Notes: a model not told the origin generated them from the sequence alone. A stretch of DNA of 64,000 nt from Olsenella_K absiana (GCF_036408855.1 NZ_JAZGJQ010000001.1:248001-312000); one strand, 5' to 3'. Positions 54,688-63,839 are shown, counted from the stretch's first letter. Numbers and translations: made by a program.

Positions 54688-56085
54688 ATGGGCAAGGTGC
54701 TCTACCTGCAGTGCGACTCGGGCATTAGCGGCGACATGGTGGCGGGTGCCCTTGTCGACCTGGGAGTCGACGTGCGCGGGCTGAGGGAGGCACTGGCAAG
54801 CCTCGGCGTCGACGGGTTCGACCTCGTGGTGTCCCGTAGGCGCGTGGGGTCGCTCGACGCCTGCGACTTCGACGTCGTCCTCGACGAGGACCACGACGGG
54901 CACGACCACGACATGGCATACCTCTACGGTGACCTGGACGGCGAGTCGACGCCCCACGAGCGGCCCTGCGCCCATCACCACGACCACGACGGCGGCCACG
55001 AGCGCGCCAGCGGCCACGACCATCATCACGAGCATCGCAACCTCGGGGACGTGCTCCGCATCATAGGCTCCGCGGGCCTCAGCGAGCGTGCGGCGGGCAT
55101 CGCCCGGCGCATCTTCCGCATCGTCGCCGAGGCGGAGGCGGAGGCGCATGGCGTCCCCGTCTCCGAGGTGCACTTCCACGAGGTAGGGGCGGTTGACTCG
55201 ATCGTTGACGTGGTCGCGGTCGCCTACTGCCTCGACGCGCTCGACGTTATCGACGCCTACGTCTCGCCGCTCATGGAGGGGACGGGCCGCGTCCGCTCCG
55301 CCCACGGGGTCCTTTCCGTCCCCGTCCCCGCGGTCGCCAGTATCGTGCGGAGCCATGGGCTCGTCATCTCGCAGAGCGGTCGGCAGGGCGAGTTCGTGAC
55401 CCCTACGGGTGCCGCGATTGCCGCGGCGATACGGACGATGGAGGAGCCGCCGGGCCGCTACAGGATCCTCGCCTGCGGCCTGGGGTCGGGCAAGCGTGCC
55501 TACGACCCCCCGAGCACCGTCCGTGCGCTGCTCGTCGAGCCTCTGCCGGAGGAGGTGCGGGGCCTGGGGTCGGCGCCGATGGCAGAGCAGGGGCCCTCGG
55601 TGGATGCCGAGCGCTGCGCGCGGGTGGGCGCGGGCGCAGAGGCCGGCCTCTGGAAGCTCGAGTGCGAGATGGACGACTGCACGGGTGAGGCTCTTGGCCG
55701 TGCGCTCGGTCTGCTCATGGACGCTGGCGCGCGCGAGGCGCACTTCATGCCGGTCTTCATGAAGAAGAACCGCCCCGGCTACCAGGTGCAGGTCCTATGC
55801 GACGGGCCGCTCGTACCCCGCATGGAGCGGATCCTCTTCGAGGAGACAACGACCATCGGCGTCCGCAGGCACAGGGTGGAGCGCACGGCCCTCGCACGCA
55901 GGGAGGTGCGGGTCGCCTGCGAGCTGGGAGAGGCGTCCGTCAAGGTCGTCGAGCTTCCGGACGGCAGCGAGCGCGCCTACCCGGAGCATGACGCGGTGGC
56001 TGCGCTCGCTCGTGCCGCTCACGTGCCCTACCAGGAGGCGTATCGCGCGGTCCTCTCGGCGGGCGAGAAGGTCGTGCGGCGTTAG
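54688..56085 (+). CDS. larC: Nickel insertion protein LarC (pyridinium bisthiocarboxylate nickel chelatase)
   Basis: A 465-residue protein that inserts nickel into the pincer cofactor of lactate racemase and related enzymes. Cys9-Asp-Ser-Gly-Ile-Ser-Gly-Asp-Met (9-17), a His/Asp-rich metal-binding stretch (about 70-118, many His), Val-His-Phe-His-Glu-Val-Gly-Ala-Val-Asp-Ser-Ile-Val-Asp (about 160-173) and, in the second half, Cys-Glu-Met-Asp-Asp-Cys-Thr-Gly-Glu and Lys-Lys-Asn-Arg-Pro-Gly-Tyr are diagnostic. Both LarC1 and LarC2 parts are in one frame; no programmed frameshift is needed, unlike Lactiplantibacillus plantarum. GGGGAGGTAACG precedes the ATG. larA, larB and larE are not in the window. 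Confidence 0.93.
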   Translation: MGKVLYLQCDSGISGDMVAGALVDLGVDVRGLREALASLGVDGFDLVVSRRRVGSLDACDFDVVLDEDHDGHDHDMAYLYGDLDGESTPHERPCAHHHDHDGGHERASGHDHHHEHRNLGDVLRIIGSAGLSERAAGIARRIFRIVAEAEAEAHGVPVSEVHFHEVGAVDSIVDVVAVAYCLDALDVIDAYVSPLMEGTGRVRSAHGVLSVPVPAVASIVRSHGLVISQSGRQGEFVTPTGAAIAAAIRTMEEPPGRYRILACGLGSGKRAYDPPSTVRALLVEPLPEEVRGLGSAPMAEQGPSVDAERCARVGAGAEAGLWKLECEMDDCTGEALGRALGLLMDAGAREAHFMPVFMKKNRPGYQVQVLCDGPLVPRMERILFEETTTIGVRRHRVERTALARREVRVACELGEASVKVVELPDGSERAYPEHDAVAALARAAHVPYQEAYRAVLSAGEKVVRR

Positions 56086-56103
56086 GCGCCCGCCGCACGA
56101 CCT
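56069..56103. terminator. 13-bp hairpin spanning the larC stop codon
   Basis: AGGTCGTGCGGCG (56069-56081) pairs perfectly with CGCCGCACGACCT (56091-56103); the larC TAG (56083-56085) lies in the 9-nt loop. Likely terminator for larC and possibly the converging gene. Confidence 0.65.
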
Positions 56104-56149
56104 GCGGCGCCGCCCCTCAAGCGGTCCCTCTGGCGGCGCGCCCTGCGCC

Positions 56150-56425
56150 CTAGGGCTGCACGAGCCTCGAGAGCGACACGCCGGGAGCGATGATCTGCGG
56201 GACGGTGCGGACCTGCGACTCGTGCCAGAACAGGATCGCCCAGCAGAACGCCGCGACCGCCGCTATGCAGACGATCGCATATATGACCGTCGCCTTGGTG
56301 CCGCCCTTCTCTGATCCGTCCGTCTCGGCGCTCTTCCTGGCGGCGCGGTAGGTGAGCGCGACGCCGCACTTGGGGCAGGCGTCGGCGTCCGGATCGATGT
56401 TTGCGCCACAAGCGGGGCAGACCAT
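56150..56425 (-). CDS. Zinc-ribbon single-span membrane protein
   Basis: A 91-residue protein: an N-terminal zinc ribbon (Cys3-Pro-Ala-Cys6 and Cys17-Pro-Lys-Cys20), a polar linker, one membrane span (about 44-66) and a short outer tail. Such zinc-ribbon anchors are common in Actinobacteria and are usually of unknown function. CTTAAGGAGGAGAC upstream of the ATG is a strong ribosome site. It lies 88 bp downstream of the dipeptidase gene on the other side of 56425-56514 and may be a separate unit. Confidence 0.85.
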   Translation of the reverse strand: MVCPACGANIDPDADACPKCGVALTYRAARKSAETDGSEKGGTKATVIYAIVCIAAVAAFCWAILFWHESQVRTVPQIIAPGVSLSRLVQP

Positions 56426-56513
56426 GTCTCCTCCTTAAGTCCCGCGAGCCGGTGTGGCGGGCCCGCAGGCCCACGCGGGCCCGCAGGCCCACGCGGACTT
56501 GGCGGCCGTCCGG

Positions 56514-58019
56514 CTACGCGTCCTCCTTGGCGAAGGCGTTCCTCATCTTGAGGCTCGCGGTGTCGAGCGTCTTGGCGAGAAGGTCGTCCGTCTCCTTCCG
56601 CAGCATCGCGCAGATCTCCTCGTTGGCACGGCCCAGCGCGCCGGCCGCCTCCTCGTAGCCGAGCCCCGCCTCGGCGACCTCGCGGTCGACGCGGGCGAGC
56701 ACGTTGTAGCAGCTCGCCGGTACGCGCTGCTGGTAGCGCTCGACCTCGGCGTTGCACTCGTTGAAGTGCGCGTCCGCCAGCGCGGCGATGATGCGGTTCT
56801 CCCAGTAGAAGCTCTCGCTCGTGACGCGGCCCGTCGTGTTGGCGAGGTAGTCGGGTGCGGCGTCGACGTTGGCGTAGAGGGCGACGAGGGCGTTGAAGAC
56901 GTTGCTGCCGTAGGCGAGCCACTGGATGGCGCGGCAGGCCTCGGGCTCGTAGGGCCTCAGCTGGATGACGGAGAGCTGGCCGTTGCGGTTGATGCCGATG
57001 GGGCGGTACTTGCCGCGCTCCAGCGGGCTGCCGTAGTGCGCGTAGGGGTCGAAGGGCGTGCCCTGGTAGTGCAGGGAGAGGGCGTACTTGACGTCCTCGA
57101 TCGTCACCTTGCGCTCGGGGACGCGGCACCAGGGGATGTCGTCGTCCTCGGGGCGGAAGTCGGCGTCCGGGCCGTCCCAGATGTTGCTGTGCGGGTTGAG
57201 GAAGCGCTGGATGGCCCAGGAGCGCGGGGTGTTGTAGACGTGGTCGGAGTCGCTGTGGCTACCGAAGGCGTCGCGCGGGTTGAGCCGGCCGTCGAGCGAG
57301 AGGTCGAGGTGGTTCTCCTCCACGAACTCGCGCAGGTCGGGGGAGCACATGAAGCTCTCCTGCGGGCCCAGGGCGTCGTCGAGGTCGAAGGCGTCGATGC
57401 CGAGCTGGTTGGGCATGGTGACGTAGGCGTCGTCGGGGACCCTGCGGGCGATCCAGTGGTGCCCGCCGACGGTCTCGAGCCACCAGACCTCGTCGACATC
57501 CGAGAAGGCGATGCCGTTCATCTCGTACGTGCCGTACCGCTCGAGCAGCCCGCCGAGGCGCTCGACGCCCTCGCGCGCGCTCGTGACGTAGGGGAGGACC
57601 AGGGTGACCATGTCCTCCTCGCCTATGCCGCCGGGGACCTCCGGCTCGAAGTCCTCGTCGCCGGGCTGGCCGTGGGCGGGGCGCAGCTCCACGAAGGGGT
57701 CGGCGCCCAGCACGCGCTCGTTGGTGGTGAGGGTCTCGGTCGCGCTCATCGCCACGTTGAGGGAGTTCACGCCCGCCTCGGCCCAGACGCCCTCGTCGCC
57801 GAGCGCGTTGGGGACGGACGTGTAGCGCAGGGGGTCGTCGGGGAGGTCGACCTCGAGGTGGCTCAGGACGCTGCGGTAGTGCCTGGGCTGGTCGGCCGGC
57901 TGGACGACCTCCATCCGCTTGGGGCAAAACCCCAGGGAGCCGCTGTCCTCGTTGCGCGCGATGATCGTCGAGCCGTCGTAGCTCGCGTCCTTACCTACCA
58001 GGATGGTGGTGCAAGGCAT
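56514..58019 (-). CDS. pepD: C69-family dipeptidase (PepD)
   Basis: A 501-residue Ntn-type peptidase. Cys3 in Met-Pro-Cys-Thr-Thr-Ile-Leu-Val-Gly is the expected nucleophile after removal of a short leader; Arg-Asn-Glu-Asp-Ser (22-26) and Gly-Val-Asn-Ser-Leu-Asn-Val-Ala-Met-Ser-Ala-Thr-Glu (about 83-95) are typical of C69 enzymes. It splits dipeptides in the cytoplasm, consistent with peptide and amino acid fermentation. AAAGAGGGCACCC precedes the ATG. Single gene. Confidence 0.93.
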   Translation of the reverse strand: MPCTTILVGKDASYDGSTIIARNEDSGSLGFCPKRMEVVQPADQPRHYRSVLSHLEVDLPDDPLRYTSVPNALGDEGVWAEAGVNSLNVAMSATETLTTNERVLGADPFVELRPAHGQPGDEDFEPEVPGGIGEEDMVTLVLPYVTSAREGVERLGGLLERYGTYEMNGIAFSDVDEVWWLETVGGHHWIARRVPDDAYVTMPNQLGIDAFDLDDALGPQESFMCSPDLREFVEENHLDLSLDGRLNPRDAFGSHSDSDHVYNTPRSWAIQRFLNPHSNIWDGPDADFRPEDDDIPWCRVPERKVTIEDVKYALSLHYQGTPFDPYAHYGSPLERGKYRPIGINRNGQLSVIQLRPYEPEACRAIQWLAYGSNVFNALVALYANVDAAPDYLANTTGRVTSESFYWENRIIAALADAHFNECNAEVERYQQRVPASCYNVLARVDREVAEAGLGYEEAAGALGRANEEICAMLRKETDDLLAKTLDTASLKMRNAFAKEDA

Positions 58020-58239
58020 GGGTGCCCTCTTTCGTCGAAACCGCTCTTCTCGCTATCACTGGCTCATGATAGCCGCTTCCGCCGCCCCGCGGCCGCCCGT
58101 CGCTCGTCCCGGCCCGCCGCCGGCGGCGCGAATGTCACGGAAGTGTTGCATAATCGTGAACTCGAGAAGACAATCTGGCCTCGGGCGCTCCCTTCGGGCG
58201 CCTGGTGGACAAGACGTGCGGAACGGGTGGTCTCAGGAG

Positions 58240-59121
58240 ATGTCGTTGCCAGCAATCCTCAAGCGGAGCATCGTGAGGGACTCGTTCATCATCTGCCTCG
58301 GGTGCCTCGTCTTCGCAGTGGGGCTCGACTGCTTCGAGCTCAACAACGGGCTGGCGGCCGGCGGGGCGACGGGGCTCGCCATGACCATCCGCGAGGTCGT
58401 GCTCGCGACCACGGGCGTCGCGCTCCCGGTGGGCGGCATGGTCCTTCTCATGAACGTCTTCCTGATGGTCCCCGTCATCCGCACGGGCGGGCTGCGCTAC
58501 GCGGCGAGGACCCTCGTCGGCATCGTCGCCTCCTCCGTGTTGATTGACGCCCTGGAGCCGTTCCTCCCCGAGCTCGGCAACGGCGACCTCCTGCTCTGCG
58601 CCCTGTGGGGCGGCGTCATCTGCGGCATCGGCCTCGGCCTGGTGTTCCGCGTCGGCGGCAACACCGGCGGCACCGACATCCTGGCCCAGCTCCTCCAGCG
58701 GGTGGTGCCACTCTCCTCCGGCGTGACGATCTTCGTGGTGGACGCCGCGGTCGTGGTGGCCTCCATGCCGGTGTTCGGCCTGGAGAGGGCGCTCTACGCC
58801 GCGGTCGCCATGTACATCTCGAGCTACGCGATCGACCGCGTGGTCGACGGCTTCAACTCGCAGCGCGCCGCCTACATCATCTCCGACAAGTACGAGGAGA
58901 TCGCCCACATGGTCCTCTACGAGCTGGACCGCGGCTGCACGGAGCTCTACGCCAAGGGCTCCTACTCGGGGAAGGAGCGGCCGGTCCTTCTCGTGGTGGT
59001 CAACCGCTCCATGGCCGCCGACCTGCGCGAGGGCGTCTCCAGCATCGACCCGGACGCCATCGTCTTCATCACCGAGGTCTTTGAGGCCTACGGCGAGGGC
59101 TTCAAGAGCCTGAGAAGGTAG
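58240..59121 (+). CDS. YitT-family membrane protein (DUF161 plus DUF2179)
   Basis: A 293-residue protein with about five to six membrane spans and a C-terminal soluble DUF2179 domain (about 215-290). Asn-Asn-Gly-Leu-Ala-Ala-Gly-Gly-Ala-Thr-Gly-Leu (35-46), Gly-Gly-Asn-Thr-Gly-Gly-Thr-Asp-Ile-Leu and Ile-Ser-Asp-Lys-Tyr-Glu-Glu-Ile are conserved. Function unknown; related proteins are proposed transporters. AGGAG directly abuts the ATG at 58240, which is too close, so TTG at 58246 may be the real start (two residues shorter). Confidence 0.85.
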   Translation: MSLPAILKRSIVRDSFIICLGCLVFAVGLDCFELNNGLAAGGATGLAMTIREVVLATTGVALPVGGMVLLMNVFLMVPVIRTGGLRYAARTLVGIVASSVLIDALEPFLPELGNGDLLLCALWGGVICGIGLGLVFRVGGNTGGTDILAQLLQRVVPLSSGVTIFVVDAAVVVASMPVFGLERALYAAVAMYISSYAIDRVVDGFNSQRAAYIISDKYEEIAHMVLYELDRGCTELYAKGSYSGKERPVLLVVVNRSMAADLREGVSSIDPDAIVFITEVFEAYGEGFKSLRR

Positions 59122-59373
59122 AGGAACGGTAGCGCGCCTGCCAGCCCGTCCGGCGATGCGGCAGGGGGATGGCGGCGCCGTGACGGGGGCGCCGTGACGG
59201 GGGCGTCGCGCGCTTGTTAACGCACGTAAATTTTGGCGCCCCGCGAGGGGGCTTGCGCTAGATTTCCTACACGAGACCGCCGCGGCGCCACATCCGGGAG
59301 CCGAGGGCCAGGTCCGACTCGTCCACTAGCTACCGCCCCCGCACGCGCGGGGACGTCCTCGAGGTGACTGCCC

Positions 59374-60402
59374 ATGTCCATGGAGTTCAAGCGAAGGCTG
59401 CCCATTCCGAAGGAGATCCGCGAGGAGATGTCCCTCTCGCCCGACCTCGCAGCGACCAAGGAGGGCTTCGACGCCGATGTGCAGTCGGTCATCAAGGGCG
59501 AGAGCGACCGCATCCTCATCGTCGTCGGCCCCTGCTCGGCCGACCGCGAGGACTCGGTGCTCGAGTACGTCACGCGGCTCGCGCGCCTGCGCGACATCGT
59601 GCGGGACAAGATCGTGCTCGTCCCGAGGGTCTACACCAACAAGCCGCGCACGAGGGGGACGGGCTACAAGGGCCTCCTCCACAACCCTGACCCCGAGGGC
59701 GCCCCCGACCTCCTCGAGGGCGTCAAGGCCATCCGCCACATGCACCTGCGCGTGGTGGAGGAGAGCGGCATGTTCACCGCCGACGAGATGCTGTACCCGT
59801 CGAGCTACCAGTACCTCACCGACCTGCTCTCCTACGTCGCCGTCGGCGCGCGCTCGGTCGAGAACCAGGAGCACCGGCTCGTCGCCTCCGGCATCCCGGT
59901 GCCCGTCGGCATGAAGAACCCCACGGGCGGCAGCACCGCGATCATGCTGAACTCCATCTACGCGGCCCAGGCGAAGCAGACCTTCATCTACCGGAACTGG
60001 GAGGTCGAGACCACGGGCAACGAGCTCGCGCACGCGCTCCTGAGGGGCTATGTGGGGCTGGACGGAATCAACTACCCCAACTACCACTACGAGTACCTCG
60101 AGCGGCTGGTCGAGGCCTACGACCCCAAGAAGTACAGCTACCCGGCCTTCATCGTGGACTGCAACCACGACAACTCCGGCAAGCGGCCGCTCGAGCAGAG
60201 CCGCATCGCCAACGAGGTGCTCGACTCGGTCGCCCGCAACCGCGACATCGCCGGGCTGTTCAGGGGCTTCATGATCGAGTCCTACCTCGTCGACGGGTGC
60301 CAGCCCGTCGGCGGCGGGACGTTCGGGCAGTCCATCACCGACGCCTGCCTGGGCTGGGAGCGCACGGAGCACCTCATCCTGAGCATCGCCGAGAGGCTCT
60401 AG
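59374..60402 (+). CDS. aroF: 3-deoxy-7-phosphoheptulonate synthase (type I)
   Basis: A 342-residue class I DAHP synthase that joins phosphoenolpyruvate and erythrose 4-phosphate at the first step of the shikimate pathway. Gly-Pro-Cys-Ser-Ala (about 51-55) with the metal-binding Cys, Tyr-Thr-Asn-Lys-Pro-Arg-Thr, Gly-Ala-Arg-Ser-Val-Glu-Asn-Gln-Glu-His-Arg, Lys-Asn-Pro-Thr-Gly-Gly, Asp-Cys-Asn-His-Asp-Asn-Ser-Gly-Lys and Ile-Glu-Ser-Tyr-Leu are all present. Three family isozymes cannot be told apart here. It shares the region with the dipeptidase/YitT genes but has its own leader of about 250 bp. A second in-frame ATG lies at 59380. Confidence 0.93.
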   Translation: MSMEFKRRLPIPKEIREEMSLSPDLAATKEGFDADVQSVIKGESDRILIVVGPCSADREDSVLEYVTRLARLRDIVRDKIVLVPRVYTNKPRTRGTGYKGLLHNPDPEGAPDLLEGVKAIRHMHLRVVEESGMFTADEMLYPSSYQYLTDLLSYVAVGARSVENQEHRLVASGIPVPVGMKNPTGGSTAIMLNSIYAAQAKQTFIYRNWEVETTGNELAHALLRGYVGLDGINYPNYHYEYLERLVEAYDPKKYSYPAFIVDCNHDNSGKRPLEQSRIANEVLDSVARNRDIAGLFRGFMIESYLVDGCQPVGGGTFGQSITDACLGWERTEHLILSIAERL

Positions 60403-60638
60403 CGGGATCCGCCGGGGGCGCCCCGGGCTAGTGCTGGCACCCGTCGCTGAGCCGGGCGCCCGTCGCTGCTCCAGGCGCCAGCTACGGGAGAATCGACGCT
60501 CGTCCGGGACGCCGGTTGACTGAGGCCTCCCGAACGGGGGTATAGCAAACCAATCTGCGTGCCGGCCCGGGGCTCCCGGCCGGCAGTCGCGAGCCGGACG
60601 CGAGGCGAGCGGGGCCTCGACGGGGACGGAGGCAGGTC

Positions 60639-61583
60639 ATGAGGATAGTCATCCTAGGCGCGGGCGCCATCGGGCAGCTCTACGGCGCGATGCTCTCGCA
60701 GGGCGATAAGAACGACGTGTCCCTGGTCGAGCGGGACCAGGCGGCCATCGACGCCATTGGCGCGCATGGCATCTCGTGCGCGTTCGGCGACGAGCGCCTG
60801 GAGGCGCATCCGCCCGTCATGCGCGCCGAGGACGTGGAGGGCGAGCCCGACCTCGTCCTGCTCTGCACCAAGACCCCCGACACGACGGAGGCCCTGGAGC
60901 AGGCGCGGGGCTACCTCGGGGAGGGCACCTACGTGCTCTCGCTGCAGAACGGCCTCGGAAACGCGGAGCTCATCAAGCGCTTCGTCGACCCAGGACGCGT
61001 GCTCATCGGGATGTGCACGTACAACGCCGACCGCACCGGGCTCTGCTCGGTCCGCTCGAGCGGCGAGGGGATCATCAAGTTCATGCCCCTCACCTCGGAG
61101 GTGAGCGACCTCGCCCGCGCAGTCGAACGCGCCTTCAACGAGGCCGGCCTCGAGTGCGAGGTCCACGAGGACGTCTGGCGAGACGTCTGGCAGAAGGCGG
61201 CCTACAATGCGGCGCTCAACTCCACCTCGGCCGTCTGCCGCGTCCCCTGCGGCGGCATGGGCATCCTGAACAAGGGCATGGACCTGTGTAACGACATCAT
61301 CGACGAGGCCTGCGCGGTGGCCGAGGCTTACGGCGTCGAGGTCGACGCCACGCGGCTCAAGAACGACCTGCGCCGCAAGATCTTCGGCTCCGAGAAGGAC
61401 CACATCACCTCGATGGCGCAGGACGTGATCATGCACCGCCAGACGGAGGTCGGCTCCATCAACGGCGCCTTCGTGAGATACGCGGCTGCAAAGGGGCTGA
61501 GCGCCCCCTACAACGAGGCCATGTTCTGCCTCATCAAGAGCATCGAGTCGACCTACGACATGCAGGTGGACTCCATCCTCTAG
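60639..61583 (+). CDS. panE: Ketopantoate reductase (PanE/ApbA family)
   Basis: A 314-residue NADP-dependent dehydrogenase. Gly-Ala-Gly-Ala-Ile-Gly (7-12) binds the cofactor, Leu-Gln-Asn-Gly-Leu-Gly-Asn (about 104-110), Lys-Ala-Ala-Tyr-Asn-Ala-Ala-Leu-Asn-Ser (catalytic Lys about 187) and Thr-Glu-Val-Gly-Ser-Ile-Asn-Gly are hallmarks. The reaction reduces 2-dehydropantoate to pantoate for coenzyme A. The family also has members of other specificity, so the pathway role is likely but not proven without panB/C neighbours. ATG at 60639, GGAGGCAGGTC upstream. Confidence 0.88.
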   Translation: MRIVILGAGAIGQLYGAMLSQGDKNDVSLVERDQAAIDAIGAHGISCAFGDERLEAHPPVMRAEDVEGEPDLVLLCTKTPDTTEALEQARGYLGEGTYVLSLQNGLGNAELIKRFVDPGRVLIGMCTYNADRTGLCSVRSSGEGIIKFMPLTSEVSDLARAVERAFNEAGLECEVHEDVWRDVWQKAAYNAALNSTSAVCRVPCGGMGILNKGMDLCNDIIDEACAVAEAYGVEVDATRLKNDLRRKIFGSEKDHITSMAQDVIMHRQTEVGSINGAFVRYAAAKGLSAPYNEAMFCLIKSIESTYDMQVDSIL

Positions 61584-61588
61584 GACGG

Positions 61589-61626
61589 GCCGGGCGAGGC
61601 GCGCCGACGGCGGCGCGGCGCCCGGC
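61589..61626. terminator. Hairpin between panE and the acyltransferase
   Basis: GCCGGGCG (61589-61596) pairs with CGCCCGGC (61619-61626), with further pairing of CGCGCCG and CGGCGCG inside; between two converging genes. Confidence 0.6.
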
Positions 61627-61676
61627 AGTCCGGCGCCCGACACCGTCGCGCGGCTCGGGCGCCTCCCGTGCCGCGG

Positions 61677-63839
61677 CTACTCGCCGGTGTTCTGCCCGAC
61701 CGTGCCCACCTGGGCGGAGCCGCCCGCGGACTCGACGAAGTCCTTCGCGATCGCGCTGGTGATGAGGTCGATGTAGTGGGGCTGGCCCTGCGGGGTGAGG
61801 TGCTCCCTGTCGGCGTAGAGCCACGGCTCGGCGGAGTCTGCGCCGTGGCCGGCCACGTAGGACTTCCAGTCGATCAGGTGGACGTTGTCGTACTTCTTCT
61901 CCAGCGCCGTGAGGCTGCTGTTGATCTGCGCCTCCTCCGACTCCGGGATGGAGACGTTCACCACGTAGACGATGCGGTCGCCGCACGCCTCGACGAGCTG
62001 GTCGAGGGTGGAGGAGGTCCCCGGCGCGTTGGAGAAGGTGCACAGCACCACGACCTTGCCGACGACCCCCTGGTCGACGTATCCCTTGAGGACGTCGAGG
62101 GCCTGGTCGGGGCGGCGCCCGACGTAGGAGTCGAGGTAGCCGTTGGGGCAGTGCTGCTTGAAGTACCAGCTCGCGTCGCCCGCGACGGAGTCGGCGACCA
62201 CGAAGGGGTCGTAGCGGTTCTGGCCCGTCTCGTCCGCGGAGGCCGTGAGCACGAGGTGGTCGTCGGGGGTCGCGCCCTCGGCGACGCCCTTGGAGTCCTC
62301 CGCGGAGCCCGCGGCATCCCCGCCGTCCGCAGCCTGCTGCGACTCGGACGTGAGGTCCTTGGCCGCGCCGGCGCTCACGCCCGTGTTGTTGAGGGCGTCG
62401 GTGGGAAGCGCCGTCTCGTCCGGCACGACGACGGCGCCTGCGACCGCGACGGCCACCACGGCGAGCCCCGCGACGAGGGCTGCCGCCCGGGCGGGCGCGA
62501 GGCGGCCGGGACCCGTCGGCAGCGGCGACGCGCCTCGGGCGAGGGGCTCCTCCACGAGCCTCAGCGAGAGCTCGGCCAAGGCGACGGAGGCGACGACGGC
62601 GAGCGCGACCACCCAGGCGGGGGTGTCGCCGTCGGTAACCCGGAGGAGCTGGAAGAGCGGGTAGTGCCACAGGTAGATGCCGAAGGCGCGCCTGCCGAGC
62701 CAGACCAGGGGCCTGGCGGAGAAGAACCTCGAGGTGACCGTCGCCGGGTCGAGCAGGGACGCGACGAGGGCGGCCGAGAGCAGGGCCACGATCATCATGC
62801 CGCCGCGGTAGAGGAAGGTCGCGGTGTCTTGGGACAGGACCATGACGGCGAGCACGCCCGCGAGCCCCACCAGGCCGAAGATGTCGAGCGACCCCAGGTC
62901 GAGCTTGGAGCCGCCGAGGGCGCCGACCGGACGCCTCCTGCCGAGGGGCCACAGCAGGGCGAGACAGGCGCCCACGAGCGGGGCGAAGAAGCGGGTGTCG
63001 GGGCCGTAGTAGACGCGCGTCGGGTCCCCGTTGGGGTCGAAGAGGGCGGCCATGGCGACGGCGGAGGCGAGCGCGAGCGCGAAGGTGGCGCGCCTTGGGA
63101 GGGCGGCGTCGCGCCTCTTCGCCCCCAGCCTCCACAGCAGGGCCAGGACGGGCGGCCACACGAGGCAGAACTGCGCGTCGAGGCCGAGGTACCACAGGTG
63201 CGTGAGCGGCGAGACGCCGCCGAGGTGGTCGAAGTAGCTGGCGCCGCGCACGATGGCGGCCAGGTTGGAGACGAGCAGCAGCGAGGGGACGAAGTCCGGC
63301 CTGAGCTTCGTCAGCAGGACGTGGTTGAAGAGCACGCAGGCCGCGACGGTGACGAAGACGCAGACCGCCATGGGCGGCCAGATCCTGCGGAGGCGCCTCG
63401 TCCAGAGGGTGCGGTAGCCGATGGCGCCCCCCTTGACGAGGGTGCGCACGAGCGAGCTCGTCAGCAGGTAGCCGGTGAGGACGAGGAAGACGATGACGCC
63501 CATGTGCCCGCTCGGCAGCCAGGCCACCGAGAGGTGGTAGAAGACGACGGAGGCGATCGCGAGGGCGCGCAGGCCGTCGAGCGCGTCGTTGCGACGCCCG
63601 GCCCGAGGCTGCCCGGCCGCCCGCGGCCCCTCCGCCCGCCGGGGCGCGGCGTCCCTGGTGGCCCGGCCCCCCTCGGGGGCGCGCTGCGGGCGGGCGGGCG
63701 CCGTGCGCCGCGCCCGCGCGGACGCCTGCGGGCGCGAGGTCCTTCTCCCCTGTGGCTCCTGCCGACCCGGGGCGGCGGCCCCCCTCTCGACGGGTGCGGT
63801 GTCGGTGGGTCTGGTATGGGGGGCTCTGTCTCGTGACAT
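61677..63839 (-). CDS. Acyltransferase-3 family protein with C-terminal SGNH domain (OafA/YrhL type)
   Basis: A 720-residue protein. Residues 1-82 are an Arg/Pro/Ala-rich cytoplasmic extension. About ten or eleven membrane spans (85-460) form the acyltransferase-3 domain: Asp-Gly-Leu-Arg-Ala-Leu-Ala and Val-Phe-Tyr-His-Leu (catalytic His), Leu-Thr-His-Leu-Trp-Tyr-Leu-Gly-Leu-Asp-Ala-Gln-Phe (Asp replaces the usual Glu). A linker leads to an outside SGNH-like domain with Val-Ala-Asp-Ser-Val (Ser nucleophile), a block with Asn-Gly-Tyr, and Asp-Arg-Glu-His-Leu-Thr-x-x-Gly (Asp/His). Such fused proteins O-acetylate cell-wall peptidoglycan, teichoic acid or glycans. Start ATG at 63839, after AGGAACGCC; a longer frame is possible but unsupported. 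Confidence 0.9.
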   Translation of the reverse strand: MSRDRAPHTRPTDTAPVERGAAAPGRQEPQGRRTSRPQASARARRTAPARPQRAPEGGRATRDAAPRRAEGPRAAGQPRAGRRNDALDGLRALAIASVVFYHLSVAWLPSGHMGVIVFLVLTGYLLTSSLVRTLVKGGAIGYRTLWTRRLRRIWPPMAVCVFVTVAACVLFNHVLLTKLRPDFVPSLLLVSNLAAIVRGASYFDHLGGVSPLTHLWYLGLDAQFCLVWPPVLALLWRLGAKRRDAALPRRATFALALASAVAMAALFDPNGDPTRVYYGPDTRFFAPLVGACLALLWPLGRRRPVGALGGSKLDLGSLDIFGLVGLAGVLAVMVLSQDTATFLYRGGMMIVALLSAALVASLLDPATVTSRFFSARPLVWLGRRAFGIYLWHYPLFQLLRVTDGDTPAWVVALAVVASVALAELSLRLVEEPLARGASPLPTGPGRLAPARAAALVAGLAVVAVAVAGAVVVPDETALPTDALNNTGVSAGAAKDLTSESQQAADGGDAAGSAEDSKGVAEGATPDDHLVLTASADETGQNRYDPFVVADSVAGDASWYFKQHCPNGYLDSYVGRRPDQALDVLKGYVDQGVVGKVVVLCTFSNAPGTSSTLDQLVEACGDRIVYVVNVSIPESEEAQINSSLTALEKKYDNVHLIDWKSYVAGHGADSAEPWLYADREHLTPQGQPHYIDLITSAIAKDFVESAGGSAQVGTVGQNTGE

